Shown: positions 1 through 13,371, counted from the first letter of the stretch. The stretch: 64,000 bases of DNA from Thauera sp. (GCA_017302295.1 JAFLDS010000004.1:157830-221829), one strand, 5' to 3'. Translations and numbers: made by a program. Notes: generated by a model from the sequence alone, not told the origin.

Positions 1-47
1 CCGGATTCAACTTCGATGAATGCTCGCTCACTTCGTCTCCTCGGAAC

Positions 48-911
48 TCAGGACCGCCCCCGCCCCAAGCGCAGCAGATGCTCGATCGCGCGCGCAGCGG
101 CGAACAGGCCGACGCTGGCGGTCACCGCGACGCTCGAACCATATCCGGCGCAGGCCAGCCCCTGGGGACCGCGCGCGGCCCCGCCCGCATGAGGGGCCTC
201 GGCCACATCGCACGCGACCGGCACCGGGTAACGCAGCGGCTCGGTCGAATACACCGCCTCGATACCGAACTTGCGTTTCGGATCGCGCGAAAAACCGTGG
301 TCCTTGCGCAGGCGCGCACGCACCTTGGCAAGCAGCGGATCCTGCTCGGTGCGCGACAGGTCGTCGACGCGGATGCGGCCCGGGTCGAGCTTGCCGCCAG
401 CCCCGCCCGCCATGACCAGCGGCAGCGCGCGTTCGCGGCACACGGCAGCGATCGCGACCTTGGCGCGCACATTGTCGATGGCGTCGACGACGACGTCGAA
501 GCCGACAAGCAATCCTGCTGCATTTTCGGGCGTCAGAAAGTCATCCACCATCTCGACCGCGCAGTCCGGATTGATGTCGCGGATGCGCGCCGCCATCGCC
601 ACCACCTTGGCCTGGCCCAGCGTGCTGCCGAGCGCCTGTGCCTGACGGTTGATGTTGGACTCGGCGACGTGGTCGAGGTCGATCAGGGTGATGCGGCCCA
701 CGCCACTGCGTGCGAGCGCCTCGGCGACCCAGGAGCCCACGCCGCCGATGCCGACCACGCATGCTCGCCCGCGGGCGAGCGCCTCCACCGCACCGACGCC
801 GTAGAGCCGGTCGAGGCCGCCGAAGCGGCGCTCCGCATCGATGCTTGCGTGCTGCGTGTCCGCAACGTCAGATTGCGTGGTCGGGTCGCTGGCTTGAAGG
901 TGGCTTGTCAT
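48..911 (-). CDS. tcdA: tRNA threonylcarbamoyladenosine dehydratase (TcdA/CsdL family)
   Basis: A 287-residue E1-like (ThiF/MoeB superfamily) protein. Family members use ATP to cyclise N6-threonylcarbamoyladenosine at tRNA position 37. The nucleotide-binding loop GIGGVGSW lies at residues 54-61, followed by the conserved LIDLDHVAESNINRQ region that binds adenylate and Mg. Length fits the family (about 270). I chose the ATG at 911 because the sequence upstream in the same frame is unlike the family; no strong ribosome binding site is visible. A MoeB/ThiF paralogue is less likely because the C-terminal AGYGSSVAVTASVG region is TcdA-like and the zinc-cysteine pairs of MoeB are absent. Confidence 0.88.
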   Translation of the reverse strand: MTSHLQASDPTTQSDVADTQHASIDAERRFGGLDRLYGVGAVEALARGRACVVGIGGVGSWVAEALARSGVGRITLIDLDHVAESNINRQAQALGSTLGQAKVVAMAARIRDINPDCAVEMVDDFLTPENAAGLLVGFDVVVDAIDNVRAKVAIAAVCRERALPLVMAGGAGGKLDPGRIRVDDLSRTEQDPLLAKVRARLRKDHGFSRDPKRKFGIEAVYSTEPLRYPVPVACDVAEAPHAGGAARGPQGLACAGYGSSVAVTASVGLFAAARAIEHLLRLGRGRS

Positions 912-1049
912 CGGAAATCGGGGAAAATCGTCCTGGAACCTGCCAGCCCCGCCCGGGCGGCAGCGAAAATATCGGGCGATGTTACCCCAGCACGCGACCG
1001 CCGGACTCACGTCGACGGTCCGATCCTCATCGGCAGCAGACCAGGCGCT

Positions 1050-2021
1050 TCAGGCCGGGACGCAGCCCGCCTCGAGCTCGCGCTGGGCGTCGAGCCAGAC
1101 CCCCAGGCCCTGCGCATTGAGTTCGAGATCCATGCGCAACAGTTCGAGTGCGTCGTCCTCGGACAGCGCCCACCCTTGGCGCGCAGTCTCCTCGCGCACG
1201 ATCTGCTCGAGCCCGGCGAGGATCTCGACATGGCGCGCCACCCCTTCGCCACGGGCAGCCTGCGCCACCGCGATCATGGTATCGATCAGGCGGTGCAGGT
1301 CGGCGCCGAGGCGCTCGGTCTCGGTCACGCGGCTGAAATGAGTGAGGTACATCGCGTGGGGTTCGAACGCCAGCAGGCGATCGATCGAGCCGTGCATCGC
1401 CGCGGGATCGAACTGCGTCGGCGTCGTCGTCGGGAAGACGAACGCGCGCCCATCGACGTCCAGCTCGCGATACGACAGGCCGAAGGTGTCGCCGGTGAAG
1501 AAGGCACGCGCCTTCTCGTCCCAGATGCAGACGTGGTGCCGCGCATGTCCCGGCGTATCGAGGATGCGCAAGACGCGCCCGGCAAGGTCTATCTCCATTC
1601 CATCCGTGGCCGCGACGATGCGCTCGGCCGGCACCGGCACCAGGCGGCCATAGAGCTCGAACGCGCGCTCGGCGCCGTAGACCGACGATGTTCCTTCCCA
1701 CAACCGTGCGGGGTCGATCATGTGGCGGACGCCGCGCGGGTGCACCACCAGGCGGGCCTCGGGCAGGGCGCACATCAAGCTGCCCGCGGCGCCGGCGTGA
1801 TCGAGATGAATGTGGGTCAGCAGAACCCAGTCGACCGCATCGGGCCCGATGCCCAACTGGGCCAGCGCCGACAGCACCCTCGGCACCGACGCATTGCTTC
1901 CGGTATCCACGATGGCGGCATGACCGTCATTCACGATGATGTGAATGGCGGCGAGCATCGGACGACCATAGCCCGAATCAACTGCATAGATGCCCTGCGG
2001 ATGGGCGATGAGATGCTGCAC
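1050..2021 (-). CDS. metallo-beta-lactamase-fold hydrolase
   Basis: A 323-residue protein with the MBL-fold metal motif HIHLDH (residues 70-75), a downstream TPGHARHH segment and FTGDT, which together supply the dinuclear metal ligands. This group resembles glyoxalase II-like and lactonase-like hydrolases, but the substrate cannot be read from sequence. The start is GTG at 2021, preceded by GGGGGAG six bases upstream; an in-frame start at 2057 has no such site. A consensus -10 hexamer lies just upstream. It is a single-gene unit separated from the neighbouring small secreted protein by about 430 bases. Confidence 0.8.
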   Translation of the reverse strand: MQHLIAHPQGIYAVDSGYGRPMLAAIHIIVNDGHAAIVDTGSNASVPRVLSALAQLGIGPDAVDWVLLTHIHLDHAGAAGSLMCALPEARLVVHPRGVRHMIDPARLWEGTSSVYGAERAFELYGRLVPVPAERIVAATDGMEIDLAGRVLRILDTPGHARHHVCIWDEKARAFFTGDTFGLSYRELDVDGRAFVFPTTTPTQFDPAAMHGSIDRLLAFEPHAMYLTHFSRVTETERLGADLHRLIDTMIAVAQAARGEGVARHVEILAGLEQIVREETARQGWALSEDDALELLRMDLELNAQGLGVWLDAQRELEAGCVPA

Positions 2022-2056
2022 GACAAGCTCCCCCTTGCGTCCGTTTGTTTTGCACA

Positions 2057-2062
2057 ATTATA
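2057..2062 (-). promoter_or_regulatory. candidate -10 element for the MBL-fold hydrolase
   Basis: A perfect TATAAT on the minus strand about 35 bases ahead of the GTG start. No good -35 hexamer is present at 16-18 bases, so this is an extended or activator-dependent promoter at best. Confidence 0.35.
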
Positions 2063-2451
2063 ACTTTGCGATCAAGCATACGCCCGCCCGCGATTTCCCG
2101 TCCCGGGATTCGGTCACGACCGCGCAGCGGGGAACGGCGCGAGATTCCCATCATGGACGCGCACGGGTCGCTCCCCGGATGAGTGACAGCCGGTTCGGAA
2201 TGCGTCCTCCGACCCTGCTCCGCCTTCGGATTCCGCACCGCTGCCTTCAGTTCCTCGGCCCGACAACAGGGAGAATGATCCATCCCGGCCGGCCGCGCCC
2301 TACATGCCGATACACACGCCAGACGAATTCGGGTCTAGATTGCAATCGACGCGAAAGCCTGAACAGCTTCCGGGCTGAGCAGGCATCACGAGACGAGTCG
2401 TCGGCCAAGTTGACGAGCCAGGATGGACCCAACGCTTCGCGGAGGAAGATC
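2063..2451. other. intergenic region without a supported gene
   Basis: About 390 bases between the MBL-fold hydrolase and the small secreted protein. Open frames here lack ribosome binding sites and family resemblance. I see no tRNA, repeat or convincing terminator. The last bases carry the GGAGGAAG ribosome binding site (2441-2448) of the gene at 2452. Confidence 0.6.
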
Positions 2452-2814
2452 ATGAAACGCAAACTGCTTTTGCTTGCCAGTCTCACCACGCTGCTCATCG
2501 GTGGGGCGTTCGCTCAACCGGGCGGCGGTCTGCCGCCGGTCGCCGACGATGCGCCGATCTACGGTTCGCAGATCATGACGCCGCAGGAACGCATTAAACA
2601 TCGCAATCAGATGCGTGCGGCAAAGACGCTGGAGGAACGCGAGCAGATTCGCAGCCGCCATCACGAACAGATGGTGCAGCGCGCCAAGGACCGCGGCGTT
2701 ACCCTTCCCGATGAGCCGCCCATGCGCGGCGGGATGGGGCCCGGCGGAGGCATGGGACCGGGAGGTGGCATGGGACCGGGCGGAGGAATGGGGCGCGGCG
2801 GCCCGACTCGCTGA
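2452..2814 (+). CDS. small secreted Gly/Met-rich protein
   Basis: A 120-residue predicted periplasmic protein. Residues 1-21 form a signal peptide (basic KRK start, hydrophobic core, cleavage near AFAQ). The middle holds a charged MTPQERIKHRNQ / LEEREQIRSRHHEQM segment typical of a widespread uncharacterised betaproteobacterial family. The C-terminus is a tandem GPGGGM repeat (three copies) after PPMRGG. GGAGGAAG precedes the ATG. His and Met content suggests metal contact, but this is inference. No operon partner is evident. Function unknown. Confidence 0.75.
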   Translation: MKRKLLLLASLTTLLIGGAFAQPGGGLPPVADDAPIYGSQIMTPQERIKHRNQMRAAKTLEEREQIRSRHHEQMVQRAKDRGVTLPDEPPMRGGMGPGGGMGPGGGMGPGGGMGRGGPTR

Positions 2815-2855
2815 CGCCACGCCGTACCCGGCGCGGCGTTTGCTGTAGGTACCCG

Positions 2856-3350
2856 TCAGAACGGGATGTCGTCGTCGAAATCCCCGAATCCGCCCGAAGA
2901 AGGCTGAGGCGCGGGTTGCGAGCGCGGTGCCGGTGCTGCAGCCGGCGCACGGGACGGCGGCGGAGCATCGTAGCCGCCTGCATCGCCACCGCGCATCGGC
3001 GCCTCGCCTCCGCCCTCGCGGCGGCCGAGCATCTTCATTTCGTCACCGCGGATCTCGGTGGTGTAGCGGTCCTGGCCGTTCTGGTCCTGCCACTTGCGCG
3101 TCTGCAGACGGCCTTCGACATAGATCTGGCTGCCCTTGCGCAGGTATTGCGCAGCAACTTCGGCAACCCGGCCGAAGAACACCACGCGGTGCCATTCGGT
3201 CGCCTCGCGACGCTCGCCGGTGGCCTTGTCCTTCCAGGTTTCAGTCGTCGCCAGGGTCAGGTTGCAGATCGCGTCGCCGCTCGGCGCGTATCGCGTCTCG
3301 GGATCCTTGCCGAGGTTGCCGATCAGGATCACTTTGTTCAGGGATGCCAT
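2856..3350 (-). CDS. ssb: single-stranded DNA-binding protein
   Basis: A 164-residue SSB. The N-terminal OB fold (about residues 1-110, [18 protein letters not shown] onward, with EWHRVVFFG) binds ssDNA as a tetramer. A Gly/Pro/Ala-rich linker follows, then the acidic tip DFDDDIPF that docks repair and replication partners. The start ATG has AAGGAGA upstream. It sits 53 bases downstream of an MFS transporter gene in the same direction and is probably co-transcribed with it, with uvrA divergent beyond. No LexA-type box was seen. Confidence 0.97.
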   Translation of the reverse strand: MASLNKVILIGNLGKDPETRYAPSGDAICNLTLATTETWKDKATGERREATEWHRVVFFGRVAEVAAQYLRKGSQIYVEGRLQTRKWQDQNGQDRYTTEIRGDEMKMLGRREGGGEAPMRGGDAGGYDAPPPSRAPAAAPAPRSQPAPQPSSGGFGDFDDDIPF

Positions 3351-3403
3351 CGAGATTCTCCTTTGAATGCGAAGGCGGCCGCGCTGAGGCGCCCGCCGGT
3401 ATG

Positions 3404-4612
3404 TCAGCCCTTGGCCGGTGCCGCCACCACACGCACCGGCGGCGGATTCATGGTGGCAGCCAGCCCGAGCCACAACAGCGCCAGACCGCCGCACAGCAGG
3501 CTCACCGCGCCGCTGCCGAAATGCTGCCCGACCCAACCGCCGAGCATGCCGCCGAGGAACAGCCCGATCGACTGGAGGGTGTTGTACACCCCGAGCGCCG
3601 TGCCCTTGGCGTGCGGCGGTGCGATACGCGAGATCCACGACGGCTGCGTCGCCTCGAGCACGTTGAAGGCGACGAAGAACAGCGTCAGCAGGATGGCCAG
3701 CGGGACCAGCTGCTCACCGAACAGGTAGAGGCCGAACTGCACCAGCGCGAGCAGAGCGACTGCACCGTTGAAGACCTGCTTCATGCGGTTGCGCCGCTCG
3801 GCGACGATGATCGCCGGAACCATCACGACGAAGGACACCAGCACCGCCGGCAGATAGACCTTCCAGTGCTCGCCGACGGCGAGGCCGCCGCCCGAGACCA
3901 GGGCCGCCGGCACCATGACCCACATCGTGGTCTGGATCAGGTGCAGGGCGAACACGCCGGCATTGAGCCGCATCAGCTGGCCATCGCGCAGCACATCCAC
4001 GAAGCGCCCGCCATTGGCGCGGGGCACGGGCGGTGCCGTCGGCACCACCCACAGCAACACCGCGATGGCCCCCGCCGCGAGCGCTGCGGTGAGCCAGAAA
4101 ATACCGGCCATGCCCACCGCGGCATACAGCAGCGGCGCCGCCACCATCGACAGCGCAAAAACCAGGCCGATGCTGGAACCGATCATCGCCATCACCTTGG
4201 TGCGGTGCTGATCGCGGGTCAGATCCGCCGCCAGCGCAGTCACCGCTGCCGAGATTGCGCCTGCGCCCTGCAGCACGCGGCCGACGATGATGGTCTGGAT
4301 GTCGGCCGCGAGCGCCGCAATCACGCTGCCGGCGACGAAGAGGAGAAGGCCGAACACGATCACCGGCTTGCGGCCGAAGCGATCCGACGCCGCGCCGTAG
4401 GCGATCTGCAGGCAGGCCTGGGTCAGCCCGTAGGCGCCGATGGCCAAGCCGACCAGCATCAGGTCGTCGCCGCCGGGAATGGTGCTCGCATGAACGGCGA
4501 ACACCGGCAGAATCAGGAACAGGCCGAGCATGCGCAAGGCGAAGATCGCGGCGAGGCTCACGCCGGCGCGGCGTTCGTCGGGCGTCATCGGATCGCGCGG
4601 ACTGGAAGACAT
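3404..4612 (-). CDS. MFS transporter
   Basis: A 402-residue major facilitator with about 12 hydrophobic segments. The loop between helices 2 and 3 reads [12 protein letters not shown], the MFS signature. It resembles drug/sugar efflux proteins of the YajR/AraJ-like group, but the substrate is unknown. It is divergent from uvrA (107 bases between starts) and lies upstream of ssb, so it may report on a conserved neighbourhood rather than a shared function. Membrane located. Confidence 0.85.
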   Translation of the reverse strand: MSSSPRDPMTPDERRAGVSLAAIFALRMLGLFLILPVFAVHASTIPGGDDLMLVGLAIGAYGLTQACLQIAYGAASDRFGRKPVIVFGLLLFVAGSVIAALAADIQTIIVGRVLQGAGAISAAVTALAADLTRDQHRTKVMAMIGSSIGLVFALSMVAAPLLYAAVGMAGIFWLTAALAAGAIAVLLWVVPTAPPVPRANGGRFVDVLRDGQLMRLNAGVFALHLIQTTMWVMVPAALVSGGGLAVGEHWKVYLPAVLVSFVVMVPAIIVAERRNRMKQVFNGAVALLALVQFGLYLFGEQLVPLAILLTLFFVAFNVLEATQPSWISRIAPPHAKGTALGVYNTLQSIGLFLGGMLGGWVGQHFGSGAVSLLCGGLALLWLGLAATMNPPPVRVVAAPAKG

Positions 4613-4656
4613 GCGGAATGGGCTACGGGCTTACGGTAAGGGTCGCAATTCTAGCA

Positions 4657-4686
4657 TTGGCCCGGGGCGGCCTTCTCTTCTATAGT
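4657..4686 (+). promoter_or_regulatory. candidate uvrA promoter
   Basis: TTGGCC at 4657-4662 and TATAGT at 4681-4686, 18 bases apart, 34 bases ahead of the uvrA ATG. No CTGT-N8-ACAG SOS box is visible near it. Confidence 0.4.
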
Positions 4687-4719
4687 TTCGAGTTCCCCTC
4701 TGCCGGCGGTTCATCGCTC

Positions 4720-7548
<2,829 letters not shown>

Positions 7549-7595
7549 ACCGCCCCTCCCCGGGTCAATGCCGTCCGCCGCGACAAGCTGCGCCT

Positions 7596-7628
7596 GAGTG
7601 CCGTTGGGCAGGCTGCCCGGCGGCACTC
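7596..7628. terminator. hairpin between convergent uvrA and galE
   Basis: GAGTGCCG (7596-7603) pairs with CGGCACTC (7621-7628), and GGGC/GCCC pairs inside. It overlaps the galE stop. No U-run follows on either strand, so a bidirectional stop function is only suggested by position. Confidence 0.4.
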
Positions 7629-8649
7629 ACCCGCCTCGGTAGCCCTGCGGGTTCGCGCTCTGCCAGCGCCATGCGTCCGCGCACATGCGTGCGAGATCGC
7701 GCTCGGCACGCCAGCCCAGCAACTCCGCCGCGAGCGACGGGTCGGCCCAGCATTCGGCCACGTCGCCCGGCCTGCGGTCGACGATCTCGTAGGGCACCGC
7801 TCGCCCCGAAGCCGCCTCGAAGGCGCGCACCACCTCAAGCACGCTGTAGCCGCACCCCGTACCCAGATTGACCGTCGTCACCCCAGGCAGGCTCCCGATC
7901 CGATCCAGGGCGCGCAAATGACCCAGCGCCAGGTCGACGACATGAATATAGTCGCGCACCCCTGTCCCGTCGGCGGTCGGGTAATCGCCTCCGAACACCC
8001 GCAGCCGCGGCAGCCGACCCACCGCCACTTGGCTCACATAGGGCATCAGGTTGTTCGGCAGCCCATTGGGGTCCTCGCCGATGCGGCCGCTGTCGTGCGC
8101 CCCGACAGGATTGAAGTAGCGCAGCAACACGATGCGCCAGTTGGGATCTGCCGCGCCCACATCGCGCAACATCATCTCCCCCATCAATTTCGTGCGCCCG
8201 TAGGGGTTCGTCGCCGAGGTAGGGAAAGACTCGTCGATCGGCACCCGCGCCGGATCCCCATAGACTGTTGCCGACGAACTGAACACCAGCGACTTCACGT
8301 CCGCTGCCGCCATCACCCGCAACAGGGTCAGCAGGCCATTCAGGTTGTTGTCGTAATACTCCCGCGGCAAGGCGACCGACTCGCCGACCGCCTTCTTGGC
8401 AGCAAAGTGAATCACCGCCCCGATCTCGTGCGCCTCGAAGATCTCCTCCAAGCGGCCCGCATCGCGAACGTCCGCGCACACGAACCCGGACAGCCGCCGA
8501 CCGCCGAGCTCCTCGACGCGCCGCACCGCCTCCATCGAGGAATTCGACAGGTCGTCGATCACTACCACGTCCCGCCCGGCCCGCAGCAGCTCGACACAGG
8601 TATGCGAGCCGATGTAACCCGCCCCGCCCGTCACCAACGTCACCGCCAT
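7627..8649 (-). CDS. galE: UDP-glucose 4-epimerase
   Basis: A 340-residue extended short-chain dehydrogenase that interconverts UDP-glucose and UDP-galactose with bound NAD. The Rossmann loop GGAGYIG is at residues 8-14 and the catalytic Tyr150-x3-Lys154 lies in NPYGRTK, with a Ser/Thr-rich SSSATVYG upstream. GGAGGG precedes the ATG. It is likely used for surface polysaccharide or lipopolysaccharide sugar supply. It lies just beyond the terminator of the ribosomal superlocus and convergent to uvrA. Confidence 0.95.
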   Translation of the reverse strand: MAVTLVTGGAGYIGSHTCVELLRAGRDVVVIDDLSNSSMEAVRRVEELGGRRLSGFVCADVRDAGRLEEIFEAHEIGAVIHFAAKKAVGESVALPREYYDNNLNGLLTLLRVMAAADVKSLVFSSSATVYGDPARVPIDESFPTSATNPYGRTKLMGEMMLRDVGAADPNWRIVLLRYFNPVGAHDSGRIGEDPNGLPNNLMPYVSQVAVGRLPRLRVFGGDYPTADGTGVRDYIHVVDLALGHLRALDRIGSLPGVTTVNLGTGCGYSVLEVVRAFEAASGRAVPYEIVDRRPGDVAECWADPSLAAELLGWRAERDLARMCADAWRWQSANPQGYRGG

Positions 8650-8704
8650 CCCTGCCCTCCGTCATCCGCCGCACACTACCAACCACAGACATCTCGCCAG
8701 GCCG

Positions 8705-8732
8705 AAAAAAAGCCGGGACGCGCCCGGCTTTT
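8705..8732 (-). terminator. Rho-independent terminator after rplQ
   Basis: Stem GCCGGG/CCCGGC (8712-8717 with 8723-8728), flanked by AAAA and a run of seven T on the minus strand (8711-8705). It ends the alpha operon 35 bases after the rplQ stop. Confidence 0.92.
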
Positions 8733-8766
8733 CTTCACGACAAGCAATCGCATCCGAAAGGACGGA

Positions 8767-9162
8767 TTACTCGGCGACGACTTCACCCTCGACCGCCTCT
8801 CCATCCGGACGGTCCAGCAGCTCGATCAACGCCATCGGCGCGTTGTCGCCGTTGCGGAAGCCGAACTTCAGGATGCGCAGGTAACCGCCGTTGCGATTGG
8901 CATAGCGCGGACCCAGCTCGTCGAACAGCTTGACGACGATCTCGCGATCGCGCAAACGGTCGAAAGCCAGGCGACGGTTAGCCAGGCTGGGTTTCTTGCC
9001 CAGGGTGATCATGGGTTCGACGACGCGGCGCAGTTCCTTTGCCTTCGGCAGCGTTGTCTTGATCACTTCGTGACGCAGCAGCGAGTTGGCCATATTGCGG
9101 AACATCGCCTGGCGGTGGCTGCTCGTACGATTCAGCTTGCGAAGACCGTGACGGTGACGCAT
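8767..9162 (-). CDS. rplQ: 50S ribosomal protein L17
   Basis: A 131-residue L17. It starts [17 protein letters not shown], the family signature, and ends with a short acidic tail ([11 protein letters not shown]). It is the last gene of the alpha operon, 27 bases after rpoA, and is followed by a strong terminator. L17 binds 23S rRNA near the exit tunnel. Confidence 0.98.
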   Translation of the reverse strand: MRHRHGLRKLNRTSSHRQAMFRNMANSLLRHEVIKTTLPKAKELRRVVEPMITLGKKPSLANRRLAFDRLRDREIVVKLFDELGPRYANRNGGYLRILKFGFRNGDNAPMALIELLDRPDGEAVEGEVVAE

Positions 9163-9189
9163 TTCAATTCCTCACTTATCCGAACCGAA

Positions 9190-10170
9190 TCAACCGAGCT
9201 TCTCGAGCCCGGCCGGCGGCCAGTTTTCCAGTTTCATGCCCAAGGTCAGCCCACGCGAGGCCAACACTTCCTTGATCTCGTTGAGCGACTTGCGACCCAG
9301 GTTCGGCGTCTTCAGCAGCTCGGTTTCGGTGCGCTGGATCAGGTCGCCGATGTAGTAGATGTTCTCGGCCTTCAGGCAGTTGGCCGAACGCACCGTCAGC
9401 TCCAGATCATCGACCGGGCGCAGAAGCACCGGATCGACCGTCACCGACTTAACCACAGGCTCCGCAGAAGGCGTCCCCTCGAGATCGGCGAACACCGACA
9501 GCTGATCCATCAGCACGCGGGCCGCGTAGCGGATCGCCTCTTCCGGATCGACTGCACCATTGGTCTCGATATCGATCACCAGCCGGTCCAGGTCGGTACG
9601 CTGCTCGACGCGAGCGCTTTCGACCAGGTAGCTGACACGACGCACCGGCCCGAACGACGCATCCATCACGATGCGGCCGATCGTCTTGCTCTCGGCGTTG
9701 CCCGGACGGACGTTACCCGGCACGTAGCCACGACCTTCCTCGACCTTGATCTGCATGTCGATCTTCCCGCCGGGGGCGAGATGCGCGATCACATGCTCCG
9801 GATTGATGATCTCGACGTCGTGACCGACCTCGATGTCAGCCGCCGTAACGACACCCTCTCCGGACTTCGTCAGCCGCAGCATCGTCTCGCTGCGGTTGTG
9901 CAGTTTCAGAACCACGCCCTTCAGGTTGAGAAGCAGATCGACGATATCCTCGCGCACCCCGTCCAGCGTGGAGTACTCGTGCAGCACGCCTTCGATCATC
10001 ACTTCCGTGACCGCATGGCCCGGCAGCGATGACAGGAGGATGCGCCGCAGCGCATTCCCCAATGTATGGCCGAAACCACGCTCGAACGGCTCCATCGTCA
10101 CCCGCGCCTGTACCGGCGAGATGCTCTGGACGTCGATGATGCGCGGTTTCAGCAGTGCATTGCTTTGCAT
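9190..10170 (-). CDS. rpoA: RNA polymerase alpha subunit
   Basis: A 326-residue alpha subunit. The N-terminal assembly domain includes [17 protein letters not shown], and the C-terminal domain (about residues 240-320) includes the DNA/activator-binding segment [23 protein letters not shown] prefer the ATG at 10170 over the in-frame ATG at 10176 because GAGGAA abuts the first but sits six bases from the second. It lies between rpsD and rplQ, as in other proteobacteria. Confidence 0.98.
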   Translation of the reverse strand: MQSNALLKPRIIDVQSISPVQARVTMEPFERGFGHTLGNALRRILLSSLPGHAVTEVMIEGVLHEYSTLDGVREDIVDLLLNLKGVVLKLHNRSETMLRLTKSGEGVVTAADIEVGHDVEIINPEHVIAHLAPGGKIDMQIKVEEGRGYVPGNVRPGNAESKTIGRIVMDASFGPVRRVSYLVESARVEQRTDLDRLVIDIETNGAVDPEEAIRYAARVLMDQLSVFADLEGTPSAEPVVKSVTVDPVLLRPVDDLELTVRSANCLKAENIYYIGDLIQRTETELLKTPNLGRKSLNEIKEVLASRGLTLGMKLENWPPAGLEKLG

Positions 10171-10210
10171 CAGCATTTCCTCGGAACTAGAAGAGGATCA
10201 GCACGCCCGC

Positions 10211-10840
10211 TTAGCGGGAATACAGTTCCACCACCAGGCCTTCATTGATCGTCGGCGGCAGTTCGGCGCGAGCCGGATAGGCCTTGAACACACCCTTGCC
10301 AGCCTTGACGTCGACCTCGAGCCACTCGGGGAAACCACGCGACGCGGCAGCCTCGAGGGCGGCCTTGACGCGCAGGTGACCGCGGGAACGCTCGGTCAAC
10401 TCGACGACGTCGCCAGGACGCACGACATACGACGGAATGTTGACGCGCTTGCCGTTGATCAGCACGCCGTTGTGACGAACCACCTGTCGCGCCTCGGCGC
10501 GCGAAGCGCCGAAACCCATGCGGTAAGCCACCGAATCCAGGCGGCCTTCCAGCAGCTGCAGCAGGTTCTCACCGGTCTGGCCGCGACGCCGATCAGCTTC
10601 GAAATAGGTCTTGCGGAACTGACGCTCCAGCACACCATACAGGCGGCGGATCTTCTGCTTCTCGCGCAATTGAACGCCATACCCCGACAGACGCTGACCG
10701 GAGCGCTGGCCATGCTGGCCAGGCGCGTAGGCGCGGCGCTCGATAGCGCACTTGTCGGTAAAACACTTTTCGCCCTTCAGAAACAGCTTTTCGCCTTCGC
10801 GACGGCACTGACGGCACTTGGGATCGAGATTACGAGCCAC
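10211..10840 (-). CDS. rpsD: 30S ribosomal protein S4
   Basis: A 209-residue primary 16S rRNA-binding protein. It has N-terminal [15 protein letters not shown] with the zinc-type cysteine pattern seen in many betaproteobacteria and a central S4 RNA-binding fold ([21 protein letters not shown]). The start codon is GTG, with AAGGAG seven bases upstream. In enterobacteria S4 is also the translational repressor of this operon; I could not identify the corresponding target structure here. Confidence 0.97.
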   Translation of the reverse strand: MARNLDPKCRQCRREGEKLFLKGEKCFTDKCAIERRAYAPGQHGQRSGQRLSGYGVQLREKQKIRRLYGVLERQFRKTYFEADRRRGQTGENLLQLLEGRLDSVAYRMGFGASRAEARQVVRHNGVLINGKRVNIPSYVVRPGDVVELTERSRGHLRVKAALEAAASRGFPEWLEVDVKAGKGVFKAYPARAELPPTINEGLVVELYSR

Positions 10841-10854
10841 GTTTCAACTCCTTG

Positions 10855-11244
10855 TCAGATACGGCGCTTCTTAGGCGGACGGCAGCCGTTGTGCGGGATG
10901 GGGGTGATGTCCGTAATGCTGGAAATCTTGATCCCCAGCGCATTGAGCGCGCGCACCGCGGACTCGCGACCCGGACCCGGGCCCTTGATGCGAACCTCGA
11001 GGTTCTTGACGCCGCATTCCTGTGCGACTTTGCCGGCAGCCTCCGCCGCAACCTGCGCAGCGAACGGCGTGCTCTTGCGCGAGCCCTTGAAGCCCGCGCC
11101 ACCCGAAGTCGCCCAGGACAACGCGTTGCCCTGACGGTCGGTGATCGTGATGATCGTGTTGTTGAAGCTCGCGTGAACGTGCGCAATGCCTTCAGCGACG
11201 TTCTTCTTGATCTTCTTACGAACCTTAGTACCAGTCTTTGCCAT
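10855..11244 (-). CDS. rpsK: 30S ribosomal protein S11
   Basis: A 129-residue S11 of the platform. Family features are [15 protein letters not shown] and a basic C-terminus [11 protein letters not shown]. It lies between rpsM and rpsD; its stop overlaps the rpsD ribosome binding site, which suggests coupled translation. Confidence 0.98.
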   Translation of the reverse strand: MAKTGTKVRKKIKKNVAEGIAHVHASFNNTIITITDRQGNALSWATSGGAGFKGSRKSTPFAAQVAAEAAGKVAQECGVKNLEVRIKGPGPGRESAVRALNALGIKISSITDITPIPHNGCRPPKKRRI

Positions 11245-11256
11245 TATCGGTTCCTA

Positions 11257-11619
11257 TCACTTCTTGCCGGCGATCGCCTTGCGCGGACCCTTGCGAGTGC
11301 GCGCATTCGTGCGGGTACGCTGACCACGCAACGGCAGACCACGACGATGACGAACACCACGATAGCAACCCAGGTCCATCAGGCGCTTGATGTTCATCGT
11401 CACTTCACGACGCAGATCACCCTCGACCACAAAGCGGCCGACTTCGTCGCGAAGCTTCTCCATGTCGGATTCGGTCAGATCCTTCATCTTGACCGAGCGA
11501 CCAACGCCAGCGGCGTCGCAGATGAGCTGAGCACGCGAACGGCCGATCCCATAGATGGCGGTCAGCGCGATCTCGGCATGCTTGTGATTGGGAATGTTTA
11601 CCCCAGCAATACGGGCCAT
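11257..11619 (-). CDS. rpsM: 30S ribosomal protein S13
   Basis: A 120-residue head protein that contacts P-site tRNA through its basic tail ([20 protein letters not shown]). It starts [14 protein letters not shown]. It is the first large gene of the alpha operon, following rpmJ, with a 53-base spacer that shows no clear promoter. Confidence 0.98.
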   Translation of the reverse strand: MARIAGVNIPNHKHAEIALTAIYGIGRSRAQLICDAAGVGRSVKMKDLTESDMEKLRDEVGRFVVEGDLRREVTMNIKRLMDLGCYRGVRHRRGLPLRGQRTRTNARTRKGPRKAIAGKK

Positions 11620-11672
11620 TCGTTTACCCCAGAATGCTAAACATTAAATTTTAAACTGTCGGATCGACTTGA

Positions 11673-11786
11673 TCAACCCTGACGCTGCTTGTGACGCGGA
11701 TCCGTGCAGATGACACGGACCACGCCCTTGCGACGGATGATCTTGCAATTGCGGCAGAGGCGCTTCACTGAAGCCTGAACTCTCAT
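11673..11786 (-). CDS. rpmJ: 50S ribosomal protein L36
   Basis: A 37-residue L36, short enough to be missed by length filters. It reads [11 protein letters not shown]... and ends HKQRQG. It retains the zinc-ligand cysteines (CRNC and a later Cys-x4-His), so it is the zinc-dependent C+ form. It lies between infA and rpsM, the usual betaproteobacterial position. Confidence 0.95.
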   Translation of the reverse strand: MRVQASVKRLCRNCKIIRRKGVVRVICTDPRHKQRQG

Positions 11787-11811
11787 TTCTTGCTCCTGTT
11801 TCTCTAATTCT

Positions 11812-12030
11812 TTACTTGGTCCGGAATACGATCCGGCCCTTGGTCAGATCGTAGGGGGTGAGCTGCACGGTCACCTTGTCACCAGGAAGGATGCGGATAT
11901 AGTGCATGCGCATCTTCCCCGAGATGTGGCCGAGCACGATGTGGCCGTTTTCGAGCCGGACACGGAACGTCGCGTTGGGGAGGTTCTCGGTAACCTCGCC
12001 CTGCATCTCGATTACGTCTTCCTTCGCCAT
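11812..12030 (-). CDS. infA: translation initiation factor IF-1
   Basis: A 72-residue OB-fold protein that occupies the ribosomal A site during initiation. It has [13 protein letters not shown], then [19 protein letters not shown]. It lies three bases after secY and before rpmJ. Unlike in E. coli, infA is embedded in the spc/alpha cluster here, as is usual in betaproteobacteria. Confidence 0.96.
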   Translation of the reverse strand: MAKEDVIEMQGEVTENLPNATFRVRLENGHIVLGHISGKMRMHYIRILPGDKVTVQLTPYDLTKGRIVFRTK

Positions 12031-12033
12031 CGC

Positions 12034-13359
12034 TTACCTGATCGGGAGCCCCGCCCCCTTGAAGTTCGCCTTCTTGAGCAGGCTCTCGTACTGATGCGAC
12101 ATCACGAACGCCTGCACCTGGGCCATAAAATCCATCGTAACGACCACGATGATCAGCAAGGACGTTCCTCCAAAGTAGAACGGTACGTTCCACTTCAGGA
12201 TGAGGAACTCCGGCAGGAGGCACACCAACGTGATATACACCGCACCCGCCAGCGTCAGACGCATCAGGATCTTGTCGATGTAGCGCGCCGTCTGATCGCC
12301 CGGACGGATACCCGGGACGAAGGCCCCGCTTTTCTTCAGGTTGTCCGCTGTCTCACGCGCATTGAAGACCAGCGCCGTGTAGAAAAAGCAGAAAAACACG
12401 ATCGCGAGCGCGTACAGCATCACGTAGATCGGCTGACCTGGCGACAGGGTCGACGCAATGTCGCGAAGCCAGTACATGCCCTCCGACGAACCGAACCACT
12501 GACCCAGTGTCGCCGGGAACAGGATGATGCTCGAGGCGAAGATCGGCGGAATGACCCCCGACATGTTGAGCTTCAGCGGAAGGTGCGAACTCTGCCCACC
12601 GTAGATCTTGTTACCGACCTGGCGCTTGGCGTAATTCACCAGGATCTTGCGCTGCCCACGTTCGACGAACACCACGAACCCCGTCACCAGCACCACGAGG
12701 ATGCAGATGAACAGCGCGGTGAAAGGATGCATTGCACCCGTCCGCACCAGCTCGAACAGCCCGCCGATCGAACTCGGCAATCCCGCGGCAATACCGGCAA
12801 AGATGATGATCGAAATCCCGTTGCCGATGCCGCGCTCGGTGATCTGCTCACCCAGCCACATCAGGAACATTGTCCCGGTCACCAGCGTCGCAACCGTCAC
12901 GAAACGGAACATCACACCAGGATCCAGCACCAGCCCAGGCTGCCCCTCGAGCGCGATCGCGATACCCAGCGACTGCGCAAACGCCAGAACGAGCGTCCCG
13001 TAACGCGTGTATTGGGTGATCTTGCGACGACCGGCCTCACCCTCCTTCTTCAGTGCCTCGAGCTGTGGCACCGCAACGGTCATCAGCTGCATGATGATCG
13101 AGGCCGAGATGTACGGCATGATCCCCAGCGCGAAGATCGTGAAGCGCGACAGCGCCCCGCCCGAGAACAGGTTGAAGACACCGAGGATCCCGCCGGACTG
13201 CGACTGGAACAGCTCGGCCAGTCGCGCCGGATCGATACCCGGCACCGGAATGTGCGCGCCGAGCCGATACACGATCAGCGCGCCCACCAGGAACATCAAC
13301 CGCCGCTTGAGATCGCCGAACTTCCCGGGACTGCCGAGAGTGGCTGCAGGATTGGCCAC
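12034..13359 (-). CDS. secY: preprotein translocase channel subunit SecY
   Basis: A 441-residue SecY with ten hydrophobic segments. It has the conserved plug-region [12 protein letters not shown] near the N-terminus and the cytosolic loop VEKRGQRKI-like [16 protein letters not shown] that binds SecA and the ribosome. It forms the SecYEG channel with the secE product at 38749. The start is GTG, with only a weak AGGGT upstream. It is in the spc operon between rplO and infA. Confidence 0.98.
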   Translation of the reverse strand: MANPAATLGSPGKFGDLKRRLMFLVGALIVYRLGAHIPVPGIDPARLAELFQSQSGGILGVFNLFSGGALSRFTIFALGIMPYISASIIMQLMTVAVPQLEALKKEGEAGRRKITQYTRYGTLVLAFAQSLGIAIALEGQPGLVLDPGVMFRFVTVATLVTGTMFLMWLGEQITERGIGNGISIIIFAGIAAGLPSSIGGLFELVRTGAMHPFTALFICILVVLVTGFVVFVERGQRKILVNYAKRQVGNKIYGGQSSHLPLKLNMSGVIPPIFASSIILFPATLGQWFGSSEGMYWLRDIASTLSPGQPIYVMLYALAIVFFCFFYTALVFNARETADNLKKSGAFVPGIRPGDQTARYIDKILMRLTLAGAVYITLVCLLPEFLILKWNVPFYFGGTSLLIIVVVTMDFMAQVQAFVMSHQYESLLKKANFKGAGLPIR

Positions 13360-13371
13360 GAGCGTACCCTG

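Noticed and set aside
4613-4719. SOS (LexA) box in the uvrA-MFS intergenic region
   Set aside because: No CTGT-N8-ACAG or close variant is present, although uvrA is SOS-regulated in some bacteria.
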